DNA from: Desulfobulbaceae bacterium
GTDB lineage: Bacteria > Desulfobacterota > Desulfobulbia > Desulfobulbales > SURF-16
Reading direction: 5' to 3'
Assembly (NCBI GenBank): GCA_024637145.1
Contig: JAGXFQ010000019.1
Location: 1-63,831 of the forward strand
DNA: 63,831 nt
Positions 53,723 through 63,531 of this stretch are shown here, one piece after another (the first letter of the stretch is position 1; each line of letters opens with the position of its first letter). The notes under the pieces are model-generated. The model was not told the origin of the DNA and did no database searches. It saw only the letters and a list, made by a program, of their open reading frames with translations. The translations under genes were made by a program, and so were the position numbers.

Positions 53723-54335
53723 TGCTTTCCTTGCCCGGCTCTGGTTTTGGCAGAGGAGAAGAGACAGGCGTTGCGCTAAACTGCTTATGCTCTCTGCTCT
53801 TGTGGCCCTGGCCGCAGGCTGCAGCCTGTCGCCACGGACCTACCATGACCCGAATATGGATTTCAGTATGATCCAGACCGTGGCTGTGCTGCCCTTTGCC
53901 AATCTTACCAACCATAAAAATGCCGAAGATCGGGTGCGGGATGTTTTCATGAACATGCTGCTCTCCACCGGTGGGGTGTATGTGCTGCCGGCGGGCGAGG
54001 TGGCCAGGGGCATCTCCCGGAGCCAGATCCCCGCAGGCTCTGCACCGTCCATTGACGAGATTAAGAAGCTCGGGGCCGTGCTGGGCACGGATGCCGTGAT
54101 TGCCGGGGTTTTAAAGGAGTATGGTGAGGTGCGTTCCGGTACTGCGGCGGCCAATGTGCTCTCCTTGAGTCTGCAGCTCATTGAGGTTGAGACCGGCAGG
54201 ATCATCTGGGTGGGGGCCAGCACCAAGGGTGGTATCACCACCACGGATCGGCTCCTGGGCGGCGGCGGTCAGCCCATGAATACCATTACGGAAGAGGCGG
54301 TAAGTGAACTTATCAAGATGCTTTTTAAGGGTTAG
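53697..54335 (+). CDS. CsgG/GNA1162-like lipoprotein, short form
   Basis: 212 aa. Lipobox LAAGC. Mature part: TVAVLPFANLTNHKNAEDRV then GTDAVIAGVLKEYGEV and SLSLQLIEVETGRIIWVG, the alpha/beta fold shared by CsgG, LpoB/GNA1162 and TolB N-domains. The ATG lies within the end of the barrel gene (GGAG seven bases upstream), so the two are coupled. CsgG forms the curli secretion pore; members of this size lack the full transmembrane hairpins and more likely act as accessory lipoproteins at the outer membrane. Confidence 0.78.
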   Translation: MQISKSATDAFLARLWFWQRRRDRRCAKLLMLSALVALAAGCSLSPRTYHDPNMDFSMIQTVAVLPFANLTNHKNAEDRVRDVFMNMLLSTGGVYVLPAGEVARGISRSQIPAGSAPSIDEIKKLGAVLGTDAVIAGVLKEYGEVRSGTAAANVLSLSLQLIEVETGRIIWVGASTKGGITTTDRLLGGGGQPMNTITEEAVSELIKMLFKG

Positions 54336-55668
54336 GGGAACAGCACTCCTTGCGGCCCTTCTCGTCACGGGCTGTGCCGCTCTGCAGGAGACGCCTCCTT
54401 TAACAATACAGGCTCTGGAGCCGGATAAAATTTCGCCCCAGAGCAGCCTCATGGCGCCCGTTGTCTGGAGCGTCGAGACCGCAGGGGGGGTGGAACCCTT
54501 CTCCTATGAGTTCCTCTGGGCAGACAGCAGCGGCCAGATCATGAAGCAGCAGAGCTCTTCACCAACCTGGCAATGGTGGCCGGACCGGGCCGGAACTTAC
54601 TGGCTGAAGGTCATTGTCCGTGATCGATTTGGAAATAGGGCACAGAGCCATTGGTCCAGCGAATTTGAGATCACCCGCCCGTTGATCGCGGCGCTGCCGC
54701 TCCAGAATCTGAGCAGCACGACGGCACCCCTGGCCATGATTCGTACCGAGCTGATTGCCCTGATTCAGGATGCCGGCTTCGACCTGGTTGCCGATAGCGA
54801 TTTGCAGCAGTTTATGGCAAGCCAGCGCATGCGGAAGGTGGGTGGCATTAATGGTCGTCGTGCCGAGAGACTCAAGGAGGCCACCGGGGCGGAAGCCCTG
54901 CTTATCACGACTCTGGAGCTTTATGATGAGCAGCTTCCCCTTAAGATCGCCCTGCTCTGCCGCCTGGTTTCCCTGGGCCAGTCGCCCGAAATACTCTGGG
55001 TGAACAGCGTTGCCCTGGGCGGCGATGATGCGCCAGGGATCCTCGGCCTGGGGCTCATTGAACAGCCGGCAGCGCTGCGGAGCAAGGCCCTGGAAGCTCT
55101 GGTCACGTCCCTGACCCAGAGCCTGGCCGGAGCCAAAAGGGTGCAGCCCTTACCTGGGAAGTTCCAACCCAAGATGGCCCATGCTACCCAGGAAAGAGGC
55201 TGGACGGGCAAAGCCAAGGTTGCCGTGCCGCCTTTTTACAACGTCAGTGATCGCAAGTATGGCGGGGAAATTATGGCTTTACATTTCCTGGAGGCCTTGC
55301 AGCAAAGCGGCAGATTCACGGTGATTGAGCCCGGAGTTGTCTATGATGAGTTGCTGCGGTTCAGAATTATTATGGATGATGGCATTTCCATTCCCCAGGC
55401 AAAAGCTATCTTTAACACTTTTAAAGCGGACTTTGTTTTATCAGGCAAGGTCTTTGATTACCAGGATACCAAGGGGGACTGGGGTATGCCGGTGGTCGAT
55501 TTCTCGGCGGAGATGCTTGACAATAAGAACAGTCAGTTGGTCTGGACCTCAAAAAGTTACAATGGTGGTTCCGATGGGGTTTTTTTCTTTGATTGGGGTC
55601 GATTTACAACGGCAAGTGCCATGGCGGCCCACATGACCAGGGCCATCAGCGGCTTTTTTGCCCAATAA
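54304..55668 (+). CDS. CsgG-like lipoprotein with extra N-terminal beta domain
   Basis: 454 aa. GTG start overlaps the previous gene by 32 bases. Signal peptide with lipobox LVTGC. Residues about 45-125 form a beta-sandwich-like domain (PFSYEFLWADSSG, GTYWLKVIVRDRFGN), then two alpha/beta segments with TolB/CsgG character (RPLIAALPLQNLSS ... EALLITTLELYD; KVAVPPFYNVSDRKYGG ... DFVLSGKVFDYQDTKG). Paired with the short form, suggesting a hetero-assembly linked to the barrel and cytochromes. Exact role unknown. Confidence 0.75.
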   Translation: MNLSRCFLRVRGTALLAALLVTGCAALQETPPLTIQALEPDKISPQSSLMAPVVWSVETAGGVEPFSYEFLWADSSGQIMKQQSSSPTWQWWPDRAGTYWLKVIVRDRFGNRAQSHWSSEFEITRPLIAALPLQNLSSTTAPLAMIRTELIALIQDAGFDLVADSDLQQFMASQRMRKVGGINGRRAERLKEATGAEALLITTLELYDEQLPLKIALLCRLVSLGQSPEILWVNSVALGGDDAPGILGLGLIEQPAALRSKALEALVTSLTQSLAGAKRVQPLPGKFQPKMAHATQERGWTGKAKVAVPPFYNVSDRKYGGEIMALHFLEALQQSGRFTVIEPGVVYDELLRFRIIMDDGISIPQAKAIFNTFKADFVLSGKVFDYQDTKGDWGMPVVDFSAEMLDNKNSQLVWTSKSYNGGSDGVFFFDWGRFTTASAMAAHMTRAISGFFAQ

Positions 55669-55814
55669 AAGTTGAAAGTGTGCGAAGTTTAGCAAAAGGC
55701 AGCTTGGCAATGATTAAAAAGTAACAGTTTCTTGAGTAGATAGGTCAGCCCATCACTTGAGCCTAGCTTGTTACAATTTCAGCAAAAACAGAGAACATTC
55801 CGGAGAAGAGTCGT

Positions 55815-57494
55815 ATGAAAAAAATTATTGCGTCGATCGGGATACTGGTGCTGTTTGGAGCCGGAAGTGCTGTCGCGGCCAGAAGTAGCGACAGATTGCC
55901 GATGGTAAATGACAAAGAAATAATTGCCATGGTGAACGAGGATCCCATCTACCTGGAGGAGTTCACAAAGTCTCTTTCTTCTCTGCATGGCCACGGTGCA
56001 GGGGATGCTGTCAATCAAACAGGCAAGGTTGATTACCAAGCCCCCCTGAAGCGACTGATCGACACCAGACTTGCCCTGTTAGAGGCGGATAATATCGGCT
56101 TGGGTGAGCTCCCTGAGATTCAGGAGCCGGTAGCGGCTTATGGAAAGCAGCTCCTGCGGGAATTACTGCTTGAAAAAGCGACCCGGGACGTTGTTGCTGA
56201 TGCCGCCTTGGTGAACATGCTCTATAAGAATGAGGTTAAGCAGTATGTGCTGTATTCACTGAAGATCAGCAGTGAGGAGGAGGCGAAAAAGATCGTGGCC
56301 GACATTGAGGCGGGCAACGATTATGTCATGGTGGCCGGCAAGGCCATTGCGGCAGGCATTGCCGAGGGCACCATGGATATTCAAAAGCATATGGGAAAGG
56401 AGATGTTGCCCCAGGTCGCGGCGGCGCTGGCCGAGATGACGGAGGATTCTCTGAGCCCTATTATCCCGATTCAGGACGGCTTTGTACTCATACAACTCAA
56501 TGATATTCTTTATCCAGAAGATCCGGCGGTAAGGGCCGCGGTCGAAAAAAAGGTCCTGGAAGGACTGCGGTCAAGGGCTCGGGCTGAATACATCATTAGT
56601 CTGCAAGAAAAATATACCCAAATCGACACGGAACTTTTGGACAGTCTTGATTTTGAAGCAAAGGATCCGGGCTTTGAAACCATGTTGCAGGACAAACGGG
56701 TCGTTGTCACCATTGAGGGGGCAGAGCCGATCACTGTCGGTGAGCTGGGCGCGGCAATCCAGAAAAAATTCTTCCACGGCATTGAGCAGATGATGGGCAC
56801 CGGCAAGCTTAATAGGGTGAGAACTGCCATGCTCCATAAAATCTTGAACGGCCGGACCGTTGACCACGAGTCCGTTGTTCAAGGGATCGATAAAAGCGAG
56901 CCCTATAAAAAATTCGTGGAGGAGTATCGCCGCTCCTTGCTCTTTGGTGCCATGATGAGCAAGGTCATCATCCCCAACATACAGATGGGGGAAAAGGACA
57001 TTGAGCAATACTACCAGGAGCATGTGCAGGATTTTTCCAGCCCAGCCATGCTCCGGCTGAGGAGTCTGGTCTTCACCGACCAAGAAAACGCCGAAAACGC
57101 GTGCACCAAGCTGCGGAATGGCACGGAACTCAATTGGCTTGCCGCCCATGCCGAAGGACAGGCTGATGCGAAAGGCGAGGGAATACTGCGTTTTGGTGAT
57201 GGCCTGCTGATGCTCTCCACCATGCCCGTAAATCTCCAGCAACAGCTGGTTAACGCCCGCAAGGGTGATATTAAATCGTATACGGATGACAATGGTTATT
57301 CCTATAGCTTGGTGGTGGAGGATGTTGTGGCCCCTGTGCCCCAAAAGCTTGCCGAGGTGCACGAGGATATTAAAGAAAAGGTGTTTAAGATCAAACTGCA
57401 GCAGGCGTTTGATGACATGACGGCAAAGCTGCGGGACTATTATCCTGTTGAATCCTATGTCGACCAGCTCATGGACATGAGTGCTGTGCAATAA
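55815..57494 (+). CDS. Periplasmic peptidyl-prolyl isomerase (SurA/parvulin-like), two-domain
   Basis: 559 aa. Signal peptide ending SAVA-AR. An N-terminal SurA-like helical part (IIAMVNEDPIYLEEF ... RLIDTRLALLEADNIG) is followed by a parvulin-like region (QYVLYSLKISSEEEAKKIVADIEAG), then a second copy of the same layout (VVVTIEGAEPITVGELG ... QYYQEHVQDFSSPAMLRLRSLVF). Similar isomerases are found in cytochrome loci, where they are thought to help fold Pro-containing, heme-rich proteins. GGAG about ten bases before the ATG. Confidence 0.85.
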   Translation: MKKIIASIGILVLFGAGSAVAARSSDRLPMVNDKEIIAMVNEDPIYLEEFTKSLSSLHGHGAGDAVNQTGKVDYQAPLKRLIDTRLALLEADNIGLGELPEIQEPVAAYGKQLLRELLLEKATRDVVADAALVNMLYKNEVKQYVLYSLKISSEEEAKKIVADIEAGNDYVMVAGKAIAAGIAEGTMDIQKHMGKEMLPQVAAALAEMTEDSLSPIIPIQDGFVLIQLNDILYPEDPAVRAAVEKKVLEGLRSRARAEYIISLQEKYTQIDTELLDSLDFEAKDPGFETMLQDKRVVVTIEGAEPITVGELGAAIQKKFFHGIEQMMGTGKLNRVRTAMLHKILNGRTVDHESVVQGIDKSEPYKKFVEEYRRSLLFGAMMSKVIIPNIQMGEKDIEQYYQEHVQDFSSPAMLRLRSLVFTDQENAENACTKLRNGTELNWLAAHAEGQADAKGEGILRFGDGLLMLSTMPVNLQQQLVNARKGDIKSYTDDNGYSYSLVVEDVVAPVPQKLAEVHEDIKEKVFKIKLQQAFDDMTAKLRDYYPVESYVDQLMDMSAVQ

Positions 57495-57532
57495 TTGAAT
57501 CACCATCCACAACTGGAGCCTTGGGGTTAACG

Positions 57533-59515
57533 ATGCGAATGGCACATATGAACGGAAAAAAAATGGCTGTCTCCCTGTTTATGATTCTCTGCTGCGGCGG
57601 TCTCATCTTTGCCGGACAACCGGCTGCCGCCCTCGGCAAAATGGGCTTTGCCAAAAAGGCGTGCCTGGATTGCCATACGAAGTTTGCCGACAAATATCTC
57701 TCCATGAAAAATGTCCACCCGGTGGTCAAAAAGGAAAAGTGCGAGAATTGCCATCTCAAGCATGGGGTGGTGCCAAAGCTTATCCTGAAAAAGCAGGGCA
57801 ATCAGGTCTGCTATGAATGCCACAGCAAAGAAAAGATCGGCATGGACAAGGCCTATGTGCACACGGTCTTAAAGAGGGGAAGCTGTGCGACCTGTCACAA
57901 CCCGCACGCCAGCCAGGCCAGCAATCTTCTGGCTAAGGAGGGCAGCGAGCTCTGTTTCCAGTGTCATGCCCAGGAGAAATTCGAAAAAGATTTTGTCCAT
58001 GAACCCTTAAAAAGTGAAGGTTGCCAGGTTTGTCATTCGGCCCATGCCTCCTCTGAGGAAAATCTTCTCCTGCAAAAGGAAGTATCTCTTTGCCTTTCCT
58101 GTCATGAGGCCGGTGCTTCGGCCTTCAAAAAGGCCCATGGCGGCTATCCGGTGGTCAGGCAATCCTGTGTCCTCTGTCATAACCCGCATGCCTCCAGCCA
58201 GGCCAAACTCCTTAAGGTCAGCGTCCATAACCCCGTCGCCGAGGGGGAGTGCAGCTCCTGCCATGAGCAAGCCGACTCAGATCAGCCGTTCAAGGTAAGC
58301 ATGGCCGAGGAGGAGTTATGCCGCCAATGCCATGATGCGGAATCCATGACAGAGGGCAGCACGGTAAGTCATAAGCCCTTCCAGGCCGGGGCCTGCCTCG
58401 CCTGCCATAATCCGCATACCTCTGAAAACAAGGTCTTGCTCTCCCAGGCCGGCAATCAGGTCTGTTTCCAATGTCATCTTGACAAAGAGGCGTATGTCAG
58501 CGTCGGGCATGCGCCCCTGTCCGGCGAAAGGGGGTGCCTGGCCTGCCATGCCCCCCATGCGGCAAAAAATAAGAAACTGCTCCTGGCCCAGGATCGCGAA
58601 CTCTGTTTTGGGTGCCATGCCAAAACAAAAGAGGCCCAAAAGGCCAAGGTGGAGCATTATCCCTTTCTGGAAGAAAAGTGCTCGACCTGTCATAACCCCC
58701 ACGGCTCCAATTTTTCAAATATGTTCAACGAGAGGATGGATGTGGTCTGCTACACCTGCCATATGGAAAAACGGCAGGAATTCAGCACAAGCCACACCCA
58801 TAGTCCGGTGAGCAACGGCCAATGTCAGGCCTGCCATAATCCGCACGGCGGCCAAAACGAAAAGCTCCTCAAGAAAACCGGGGCAAAACTCTGCGTTGGC
58901 TGCCATGGCGCTCTGGTTAAAAAGATGGGCGAAGAAAACGCCCATGTGCCCTTCAGTGATGGGGAATGCCTGACCTGTCACAATCCCCATGGCAGCAACT
59001 TCACCGGGATGACCAACGCTAAGCAGGGCACCCTCTGCGCCATGTGTCATGATGACCTCATGGAGACCGTGGGACAAGACAAAAGTAAGCATGCCCCGGT
59101 GGTTTCAGATCAATGCTCCTCCTGCCATAATCCACACCAGGCCAGGCTTGGCAAACTCCTGAAAGCGGCAAGCCCAGACCTCTGTCTGGTCTGCCACCAG
59201 GAGCTGAAGGACAAGATGGCGAGTGAACAGGTTCATTCTCCTGCCAAGAGCGATTGTGCGAGCTGTCATCTTCCCCACTCCTCAGCGGCCAAGACCCTGC
59301 TCAGTATGCCGGTACCCGGCCTGTGCGGGGAATGCCATGATTTAATGGACGAAGGGTTTGCCGGTGCACATGCCAACATTGAGGCGGCGGTGATCAACTG
59401 TGTGGCCTGTCATAATCCGCACGCCTCAAAGGACCCGAAGTTTTTTAAGGAAAACGTTCATCCTCCTTTCGCAGAGAGAGACTGCGAGGGGTGTCATATC
59501 GTTAAGAAAAAATAA
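57533..59515 (+). CDS. 26-heme c-type cytochrome
   Basis: 660 aa. Signal peptide (SLFMILCCGGLIFAG ... AAA). 26 CxxCH motifs from CLDCH to CEGCH, on average one per 24 residues, mostly in doubled-CxxCH units of about 45-50 residues with CHNPHAS or CHNPHGS in between. The regular repeat suggests growth by internal duplication and a linear wire-like fold. 39 bases after the isomerase gene. Likely extracellular or conduit-spanning electron carrier; start could also be the ATG at 57539. Confidence 0.9.
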   Translation: MRMAHMNGKKMAVSLFMILCCGGLIFAGQPAAALGKMGFAKKACLDCHTKFADKYLSMKNVHPVVKKEKCENCHLKHGVVPKLILKKQGNQVCYECHSKEKIGMDKAYVHTVLKRGSCATCHNPHASQASNLLAKEGSELCFQCHAQEKFEKDFVHEPLKSEGCQVCHSAHASSEENLLLQKEVSLCLSCHEAGASAFKKAHGGYPVVRQSCVLCHNPHASSQAKLLKVSVHNPVAEGECSSCHEQADSDQPFKVSMAEEELCRQCHDAESMTEGSTVSHKPFQAGACLACHNPHTSENKVLLSQAGNQVCFQCHLDKEAYVSVGHAPLSGERGCLACHAPHAAKNKKLLLAQDRELCFGCHAKTKEAQKAKVEHYPFLEEKCSTCHNPHGSNFSNMFNERMDVVCYTCHMEKRQEFSTSHTHSPVSNGQCQACHNPHGGQNEKLLKKTGAKLCVGCHGALVKKMGEENAHVPFSDGECLTCHNPHGSNFTGMTNAKQGTLCAMCHDDLMETVGQDKSKHAPVVSDQCSSCHNPHQARLGKLLKAASPDLCLVCHQELKDKMASEQVHSPAKSDCASCHLPHSSAAKTLLSMPVPGLCGECHDLMDEGFAGAHANIEAAVINCVACHNPHASKDPKFFKENVHPPFAERDCEGCHIVKKK

Positions 59516-59526
59516 AAGGACGAATC

Positions 59527-60804
59527 ATGCGCCTACGATCTGATTTTATTATTCCCGCCCTGGCTTTCCTTTTCTTTTTGGGTTTGTTGTTAAGCGCCCA
59601 TGGTGCCGACAACAAGTTCAATCTGAAAGAAGGCGCCAAAGGCAAAAACTGCCTGGACTGTCATGACAGCTTTGCAGAAATACTCAAACAGCCGTTTCTC
59701 CACACGCCGTTGAAAAAGTGGGATTGCACGGGCTGCCATAATCCGCATGCCTCCAGGCATGGGAAATTTCTCGACGCTGCGGCCGGGGAGATCTGTCAAA
59801 GCTGCCATGCCAAGATCTTGCCGGAGAATGCCGTGAGTAGCCACAAGGTTGCCGCAGACGGCACCTGCGTGAAATGCCATGACCCCCATGCGGCAAAATA
59901 CAAGTTCAACCTGCACAGCAACGGCAAGGCCTTGTGCTTTGAGTGTCATCAGGAGCTGGGCAGTAAGGTTGAGGCGGCAAAGTATAAACACATGCCGGTG
60001 GAAAAGGGTTGTGTCAGTTGCCATGATCCCCATGCCTCGACCGGCGGCCTCACCCTGCTTAAGGATAATGTCCCCGGCCTCTGCCTTAAGTGTCACGACA
60101 CGGGTAAGCTGGTCTTCCAGAAACAGCATGGCGGCTATCCGGTAGCAGGAGCGCGCTGCACCTCCTGCCATGACCCACACGGCTCCAACCAGAAGGGGCT
60201 ACTCTACGACCAGGTGCATGTCCCCTTTGGTAAGAAGATGTGCCAGCGCTGCCATGAAGAATCCACCGCCGCGGAGCCTTTTAAGACCAAGGCTGAGGGC
60301 TATAAACTTTGTCTGGGCTGCCACAGTAATATGATCACTGAAAATATGGCCAAGAACCAGATGCACTGGCCGATGCTCGACAGGGTCGGTTGCCTGAATT
60401 GTCATACGCCCCATGCTTCAGCTCAGGATGGCCTGTTGAAAAAGCCGATGATCGAGGTCTGCGCTCAGTGCCATGGTGACACCGTGCACAGGCTGCGGAC
60501 GGTGGAGACCAAGCATTCTCCCGTAACCGAGGGGATGTGCACCTCCTGTCATTCACCCCATGCGGCAAATCAGGTACTCCTGCTCAAAGATCCCTCGGTC
60601 ATTGATCTATGCGCCAGTTGTCATGATTGGCAGAAGCATTCCAGCCATCCCATCGGCGCCGACTACACGGATCCGCGCAACAAGAACCTTGCGGTGAACT
60701 GTCTAAGCTGCCACCGTTCCCATGGAACGCCCTATGGAAAAATGATGCATGCTCCGTCGCAGACAGAGATGTGCACTACCTGCCACAGTGCATTTAAGAG
60801 GTAA
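59527..60804 (+). CDS. 16-heme c-type cytochrome
   Basis: 425 aa. Signal peptide ending SAHG-AD. 16 CxxCH sites in the same doubled-CxxCH style as the 26-heme protein (CHDPHAS, CHDPHGS, CHTPHAS). The two genes are probably paralogous by duplication and domain loss or gain. AAAGGA lies eight bases before the ATG; 11 bases after the 26-heme gene. In a conduit one of the pair would be periplasmic and the other surface-exposed (inference). Confidence 0.9.
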   Translation: MRLRSDFIIPALAFLFFLGLLLSAHGADNKFNLKEGAKGKNCLDCHDSFAEILKQPFLHTPLKKWDCTGCHNPHASRHGKFLDAAAGEICQSCHAKILPENAVSSHKVAADGTCVKCHDPHAAKYKFNLHSNGKALCFECHQELGSKVEAAKYKHMPVEKGCVSCHDPHASTGGLTLLKDNVPGLCLKCHDTGKLVFQKQHGGYPVAGARCTSCHDPHGSNQKGLLYDQVHVPFGKKMCQRCHEESTAAEPFKTKAEGYKLCLGCHSNMITENMAKNQMHWPMLDRVGCLNCHTPHASAQDGLLKKPMIEVCAQCHGDTVHRLRTVETKHSPVTEGMCTSCHSPHAANQVLLLKDPSVIDLCASCHDWQKHSSHPIGADYTDPRNKNLAVNCLSCHRSHGTPYGKMMHAPSQTEMCTTCHSAFKR

Positions 60805-60808
60805 ACGC

Positions 60809-61705
60809 ATGCGTATAGTCGTGATCCAAATTCTTATTATGGCAATGCTCCTTTGCTCCACCGGCACAGCCGTCTGCGAGCAGACTGTCATGTTTCAGTC
60901 GGTGGTCTCCATCTATAGCGATGCCGATGGCAAAGGACTTCTCCACCCGGAAGATGTGGCCTGCACGGCAAAAGTCATCTTTATTGCCGATACGGGCAAC
61001 AATCGTCTTGTGCAGTATAGCCTGGAGGCCAACGAGGTGAAGTTCGTCTCCCAGATCCATTTTTCGCAGTTGCAGAGCCCCATCCGGGTGCAGCTCACCT
61101 CCAAAGGCGAAATTTGGGCCTTGAGCGGCCAAACCCGGCGGATTGTCCGGATCGGTGCTGATGGTGCGTACCTGGGCAATTTTGAAATCAAAGGCGTCAC
61201 TGATCCAGAAAAGCTGGTGACGAGAAGCTTCCGGATAGATCGGCACGACAACGTCTATGTTCTCGATATCCAGGGCAGTCGGCTGTTGGTGCTCAGCGCC
61301 ACGGGTGAGTTTCTCCGCCAGATTGAACTGCCCAAGGAGTTTGGCTCCTTTGCCGACTTCGTGGTGGCCAGCAGCGGCACCATCTATCTGGTAGATAGTG
61401 TTAATGCCCGCATTCATTCCGCCGGCCCGGATGCCGAAAACTTTACCCCGCTTTCCAAAAGCCTGAAAGAGAAGATGGATTTCCCCACCTACATCACCAC
61501 GGACAATGGCGGCAATCTCTATGTCACCGACCAGAATGGCGGCAAGATCGTTATTCTCGGGGTGGATGGCTCCTTCCGCGGCAACAAGGCCGGCAAGGGT
61601 TGGGCTGAAGGGCTTTTTGATTACCCGGTGGGTGTCTGTCTCAACGGCAACGGCCTGGCCTTTGTCGCCGACAGAAACAACAACAGGGTCCAGATTTTCC
61701 GGTAG
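60809..61705 (+). CDS. Secreted NHL-repeat beta-propeller protein (second copy)
   Basis: 298 aa. Signal peptide ending AVC-EQ. NHL blades: GLLHPEDVACTAKVIFIADTG, NNRLVQYSL, SFRIDRHDNVYVLDIQGSRL, YITTDNGGNLYVTDQNGGKI, and the closing FVADRNNNRVQIFR. AGAGG precedes the ATG, four bases after the 16-heme gene. Same family as the first NHL protein but not a close copy. May scaffold or shield the cytochromes. Confidence 0.85.
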   Translation: MRIVVIQILIMAMLLCSTGTAVCEQTVMFQSVVSIYSDADGKGLLHPEDVACTAKVIFIADTGNNRLVQYSLEANEVKFVSQIHFSQLQSPIRVQLTSKGEIWALSGQTRRIVRIGADGAYLGNFEIKGVTDPEKLVTRSFRIDRHDNVYVLDIQGSRLLVLSATGEFLRQIELPKEFGSFADFVVASSGTIYLVDSVNARIHSAGPDAENFTPLSKSLKEKMDFPTYITTDNGGNLYVTDQNGGKIVILGVDGSFRGNKAGKGWAEGLFDYPVGVCLNGNGLAFVADRNNNRVQIFR

Positions 61706-61860
61706 AACAAAGAACAAACGGACATGGCCTGTGCGGCGCTCAGACGAAAGACCGGCTTGATCTTTACATCTGCTTGCTGCACGGCCGATCCAGGGTTGTT
61801 TCTTCCTGGCAAGATGACGGCAGGCATAAGCCATGCTGATGGAGAGGAAAGTATAAGACT

Positions 61861-63531
61861 ATGCTTAACTCAAACTGCCTCAAATTTTTGGTGGGCTTAG
61901 CACTCTCCGGGGCATTGATTTTGCCGGCCTATATCTATTTCTTTCTCTCGCCGCATTTTTGCCAGCTGATGGTGGACAATACAGAACAAGAGGCTGCAAG
62001 GGTTTGCAGTCATCTGACCTCAAGCTTTATCCACGACACCAAAGATTTGGCTGAAGGGGAGATTCAGCACCGCCTTGCACGTAACGAGAAAAGGATAAAA
62101 AAGGATTTTCAGATCGAGGAATTCAAGTACTTTTCCCCTACCGGTCAGGTTCTCTACTCTTCCGATTCTGCTGAAATCGGCAATATGAATACGAACAGCT
62201 ATTTCACAGAAATAATTAGTCAGGGCGGTACCTACTCCAAACTGGTGGATAAGGGTAACAGAACCCGGGAGGGCAAGGTTGTCTCCGTTGCGGTGGTGCA
62301 AACGTATGTGCCCATCATGCATGAGGGCCATTTCTCCGGGGCCTTTGAAATCTATTTCGACATCACCCCTGTCAAAGCGCGCTTCGAAAAATTGATGGCC
62401 AAAGTTTACTCTGTGCTTACCATCATCACCGGCTTCATGCTGCTGCTGATCTGTTTCAGCTTCTGCAAGGCCCGCAAGGCAATAGCGGAAAAAAAACTCC
62501 TGGACGACGAGAAGGATAAAAATTTCCAGACCGAGGTGATCTTCAACAAACTCTCCCAGATCTCCCTGGTCAAGACCTCGATGGAGGAAATTCTCGAAAT
62601 TTTCATCTGCCACCTGACCTCCTTCCCCGGCATTGCCCTTGAGTCAAAGGGGGCCGTCTTTCAGGTCAAGGAGAAACAAAAACCCTTGCTGCAGCTTATA
62701 GCCCAGTATGGCCTAGATCAGGAACAACTCGCTACCTGCAGCAAAGAACTCTTCACGAGTTGCCCATGTGAACGAACCGCAAATAGAGGCGCGTGTTTTT
62801 TTTCGCCAGCCTCTGCCGAGGAGTACCATATCCAGTCAACTGCTATGTCACCCCGCGACCATTCCTGTCTTCCCATCTACTCTTCAAAGGGCACCCTCCT
62901 TGGTGCTTTAATCCTCTATCACCAGAACGGAGAAAAGCCCAGTGATAGGGCGGAGAAAATCTTTCTAGCCGTGGCCAATCTCATTTCCGGTATCATTGAG
63001 CGTCAACATCTTGAGGAAAAGCTCCTCAGTATCTCCATCACCGATGAGTTGACCGGCCTCTTCAATCGCCGCGGTTTTAGAACTCTTGCCCAGCAGGAGC
63101 TGGATCTTGCCGAACGCCAGCATGAAACAATGGCGGTGTTTTATATAGATCTGGATGGTCTCAAACAGATCAATGACAGACATGGTCATAATGCCGGGGA
63201 CCAGGCGATCCAAGATATCGCCGAGATACTGAAGGAAACCTTCCGGACCGCCGACATCATCGCCCGCATCGGCGGCGACGAGTTCGCTGTTTTTGGCTGC
63301 TTTTCACCAGAGACAGAGGGTCATTTAGTTTTGAAATGGCGTCTCACCGAAAGCATCCGCAATTTTAATAAGAAAAAAGAAAGACCCTATGTCATTTCCT
63401 GCAGCGTGGGAGTCTCCTATATCATTCCTGAGGAGCCAGAGGCCTTGGATTTGACTCTCTCCCAGGCGGACTATGCTATGTATGAAGAAAAACGAAAAAA
63501 AGAACTTGGACCGCCTGCTTGCCGACTATAA
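61861..63531 (+). CDS. Membrane-bound diguanylate cyclase (sensor-GAF-GGDEF)
   Basis: 556 aa. Helix 1, periplasmic sensor of about 140 residues (Cache/CHASE-like, with YFSPTGQVLYSSDSAEIG), helix 2, then GAF-like domain with a Cys-rich stretch (CSKELFTSCPCERTANRGAC) and a GGDEF domain: DELTGLFNRRGF, DLDGLKQINDRHGHNAGDQA and GGDEF near residue 470. The Asp in GHNAGD is the one that selects guanine in c-di-GMP cyclases; cGAMP-producing Hypr enzymes have Ser there, so c-di-GMP is the expected product. The last six residues are encoded by IS256-like DNA, so the natural C-terminus may be altered. Probable ligand source for the GEMM riboswitch and PilZ regulator. Confidence 0.87.
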   Translation: MLNSNCLKFLVGLALSGALILPAYIYFFLSPHFCQLMVDNTEQEAARVCSHLTSSFIHDTKDLAEGEIQHRLARNEKRIKKDFQIEEFKYFSPTGQVLYSSDSAEIGNMNTNSYFTEIISQGGTYSKLVDKGNRTREGKVVSVAVVQTYVPIMHEGHFSGAFEIYFDITPVKARFEKLMAKVYSVLTIITGFMLLLICFSFCKARKAIAEKKLLDDEKDKNFQTEVIFNKLSQISLVKTSMEEILEIFICHLTSFPGIALESKGAVFQVKEKQKPLLQLIAQYGLDQEQLATCSKELFTSCPCERTANRGACFFSPASAEEYHIQSTAMSPRDHSCLPIYSSKGTLLGALILYHQNGEKPSDRAEKIFLAVANLISGIIERQHLEEKLLSISITDELTGLFNRRGFRTLAQQELDLAERQHETMAVFYIDLDGLKQINDRHGHNAGDQAIQDIAEILKETFRTADIIARIGGDEFAVFGCFSPETEGHLVLKWRLTESIRNFNKKKERPYVISCSVGVSYIIPEEPEALDLTLSQADYAMYEEKRKKELGPPACRL

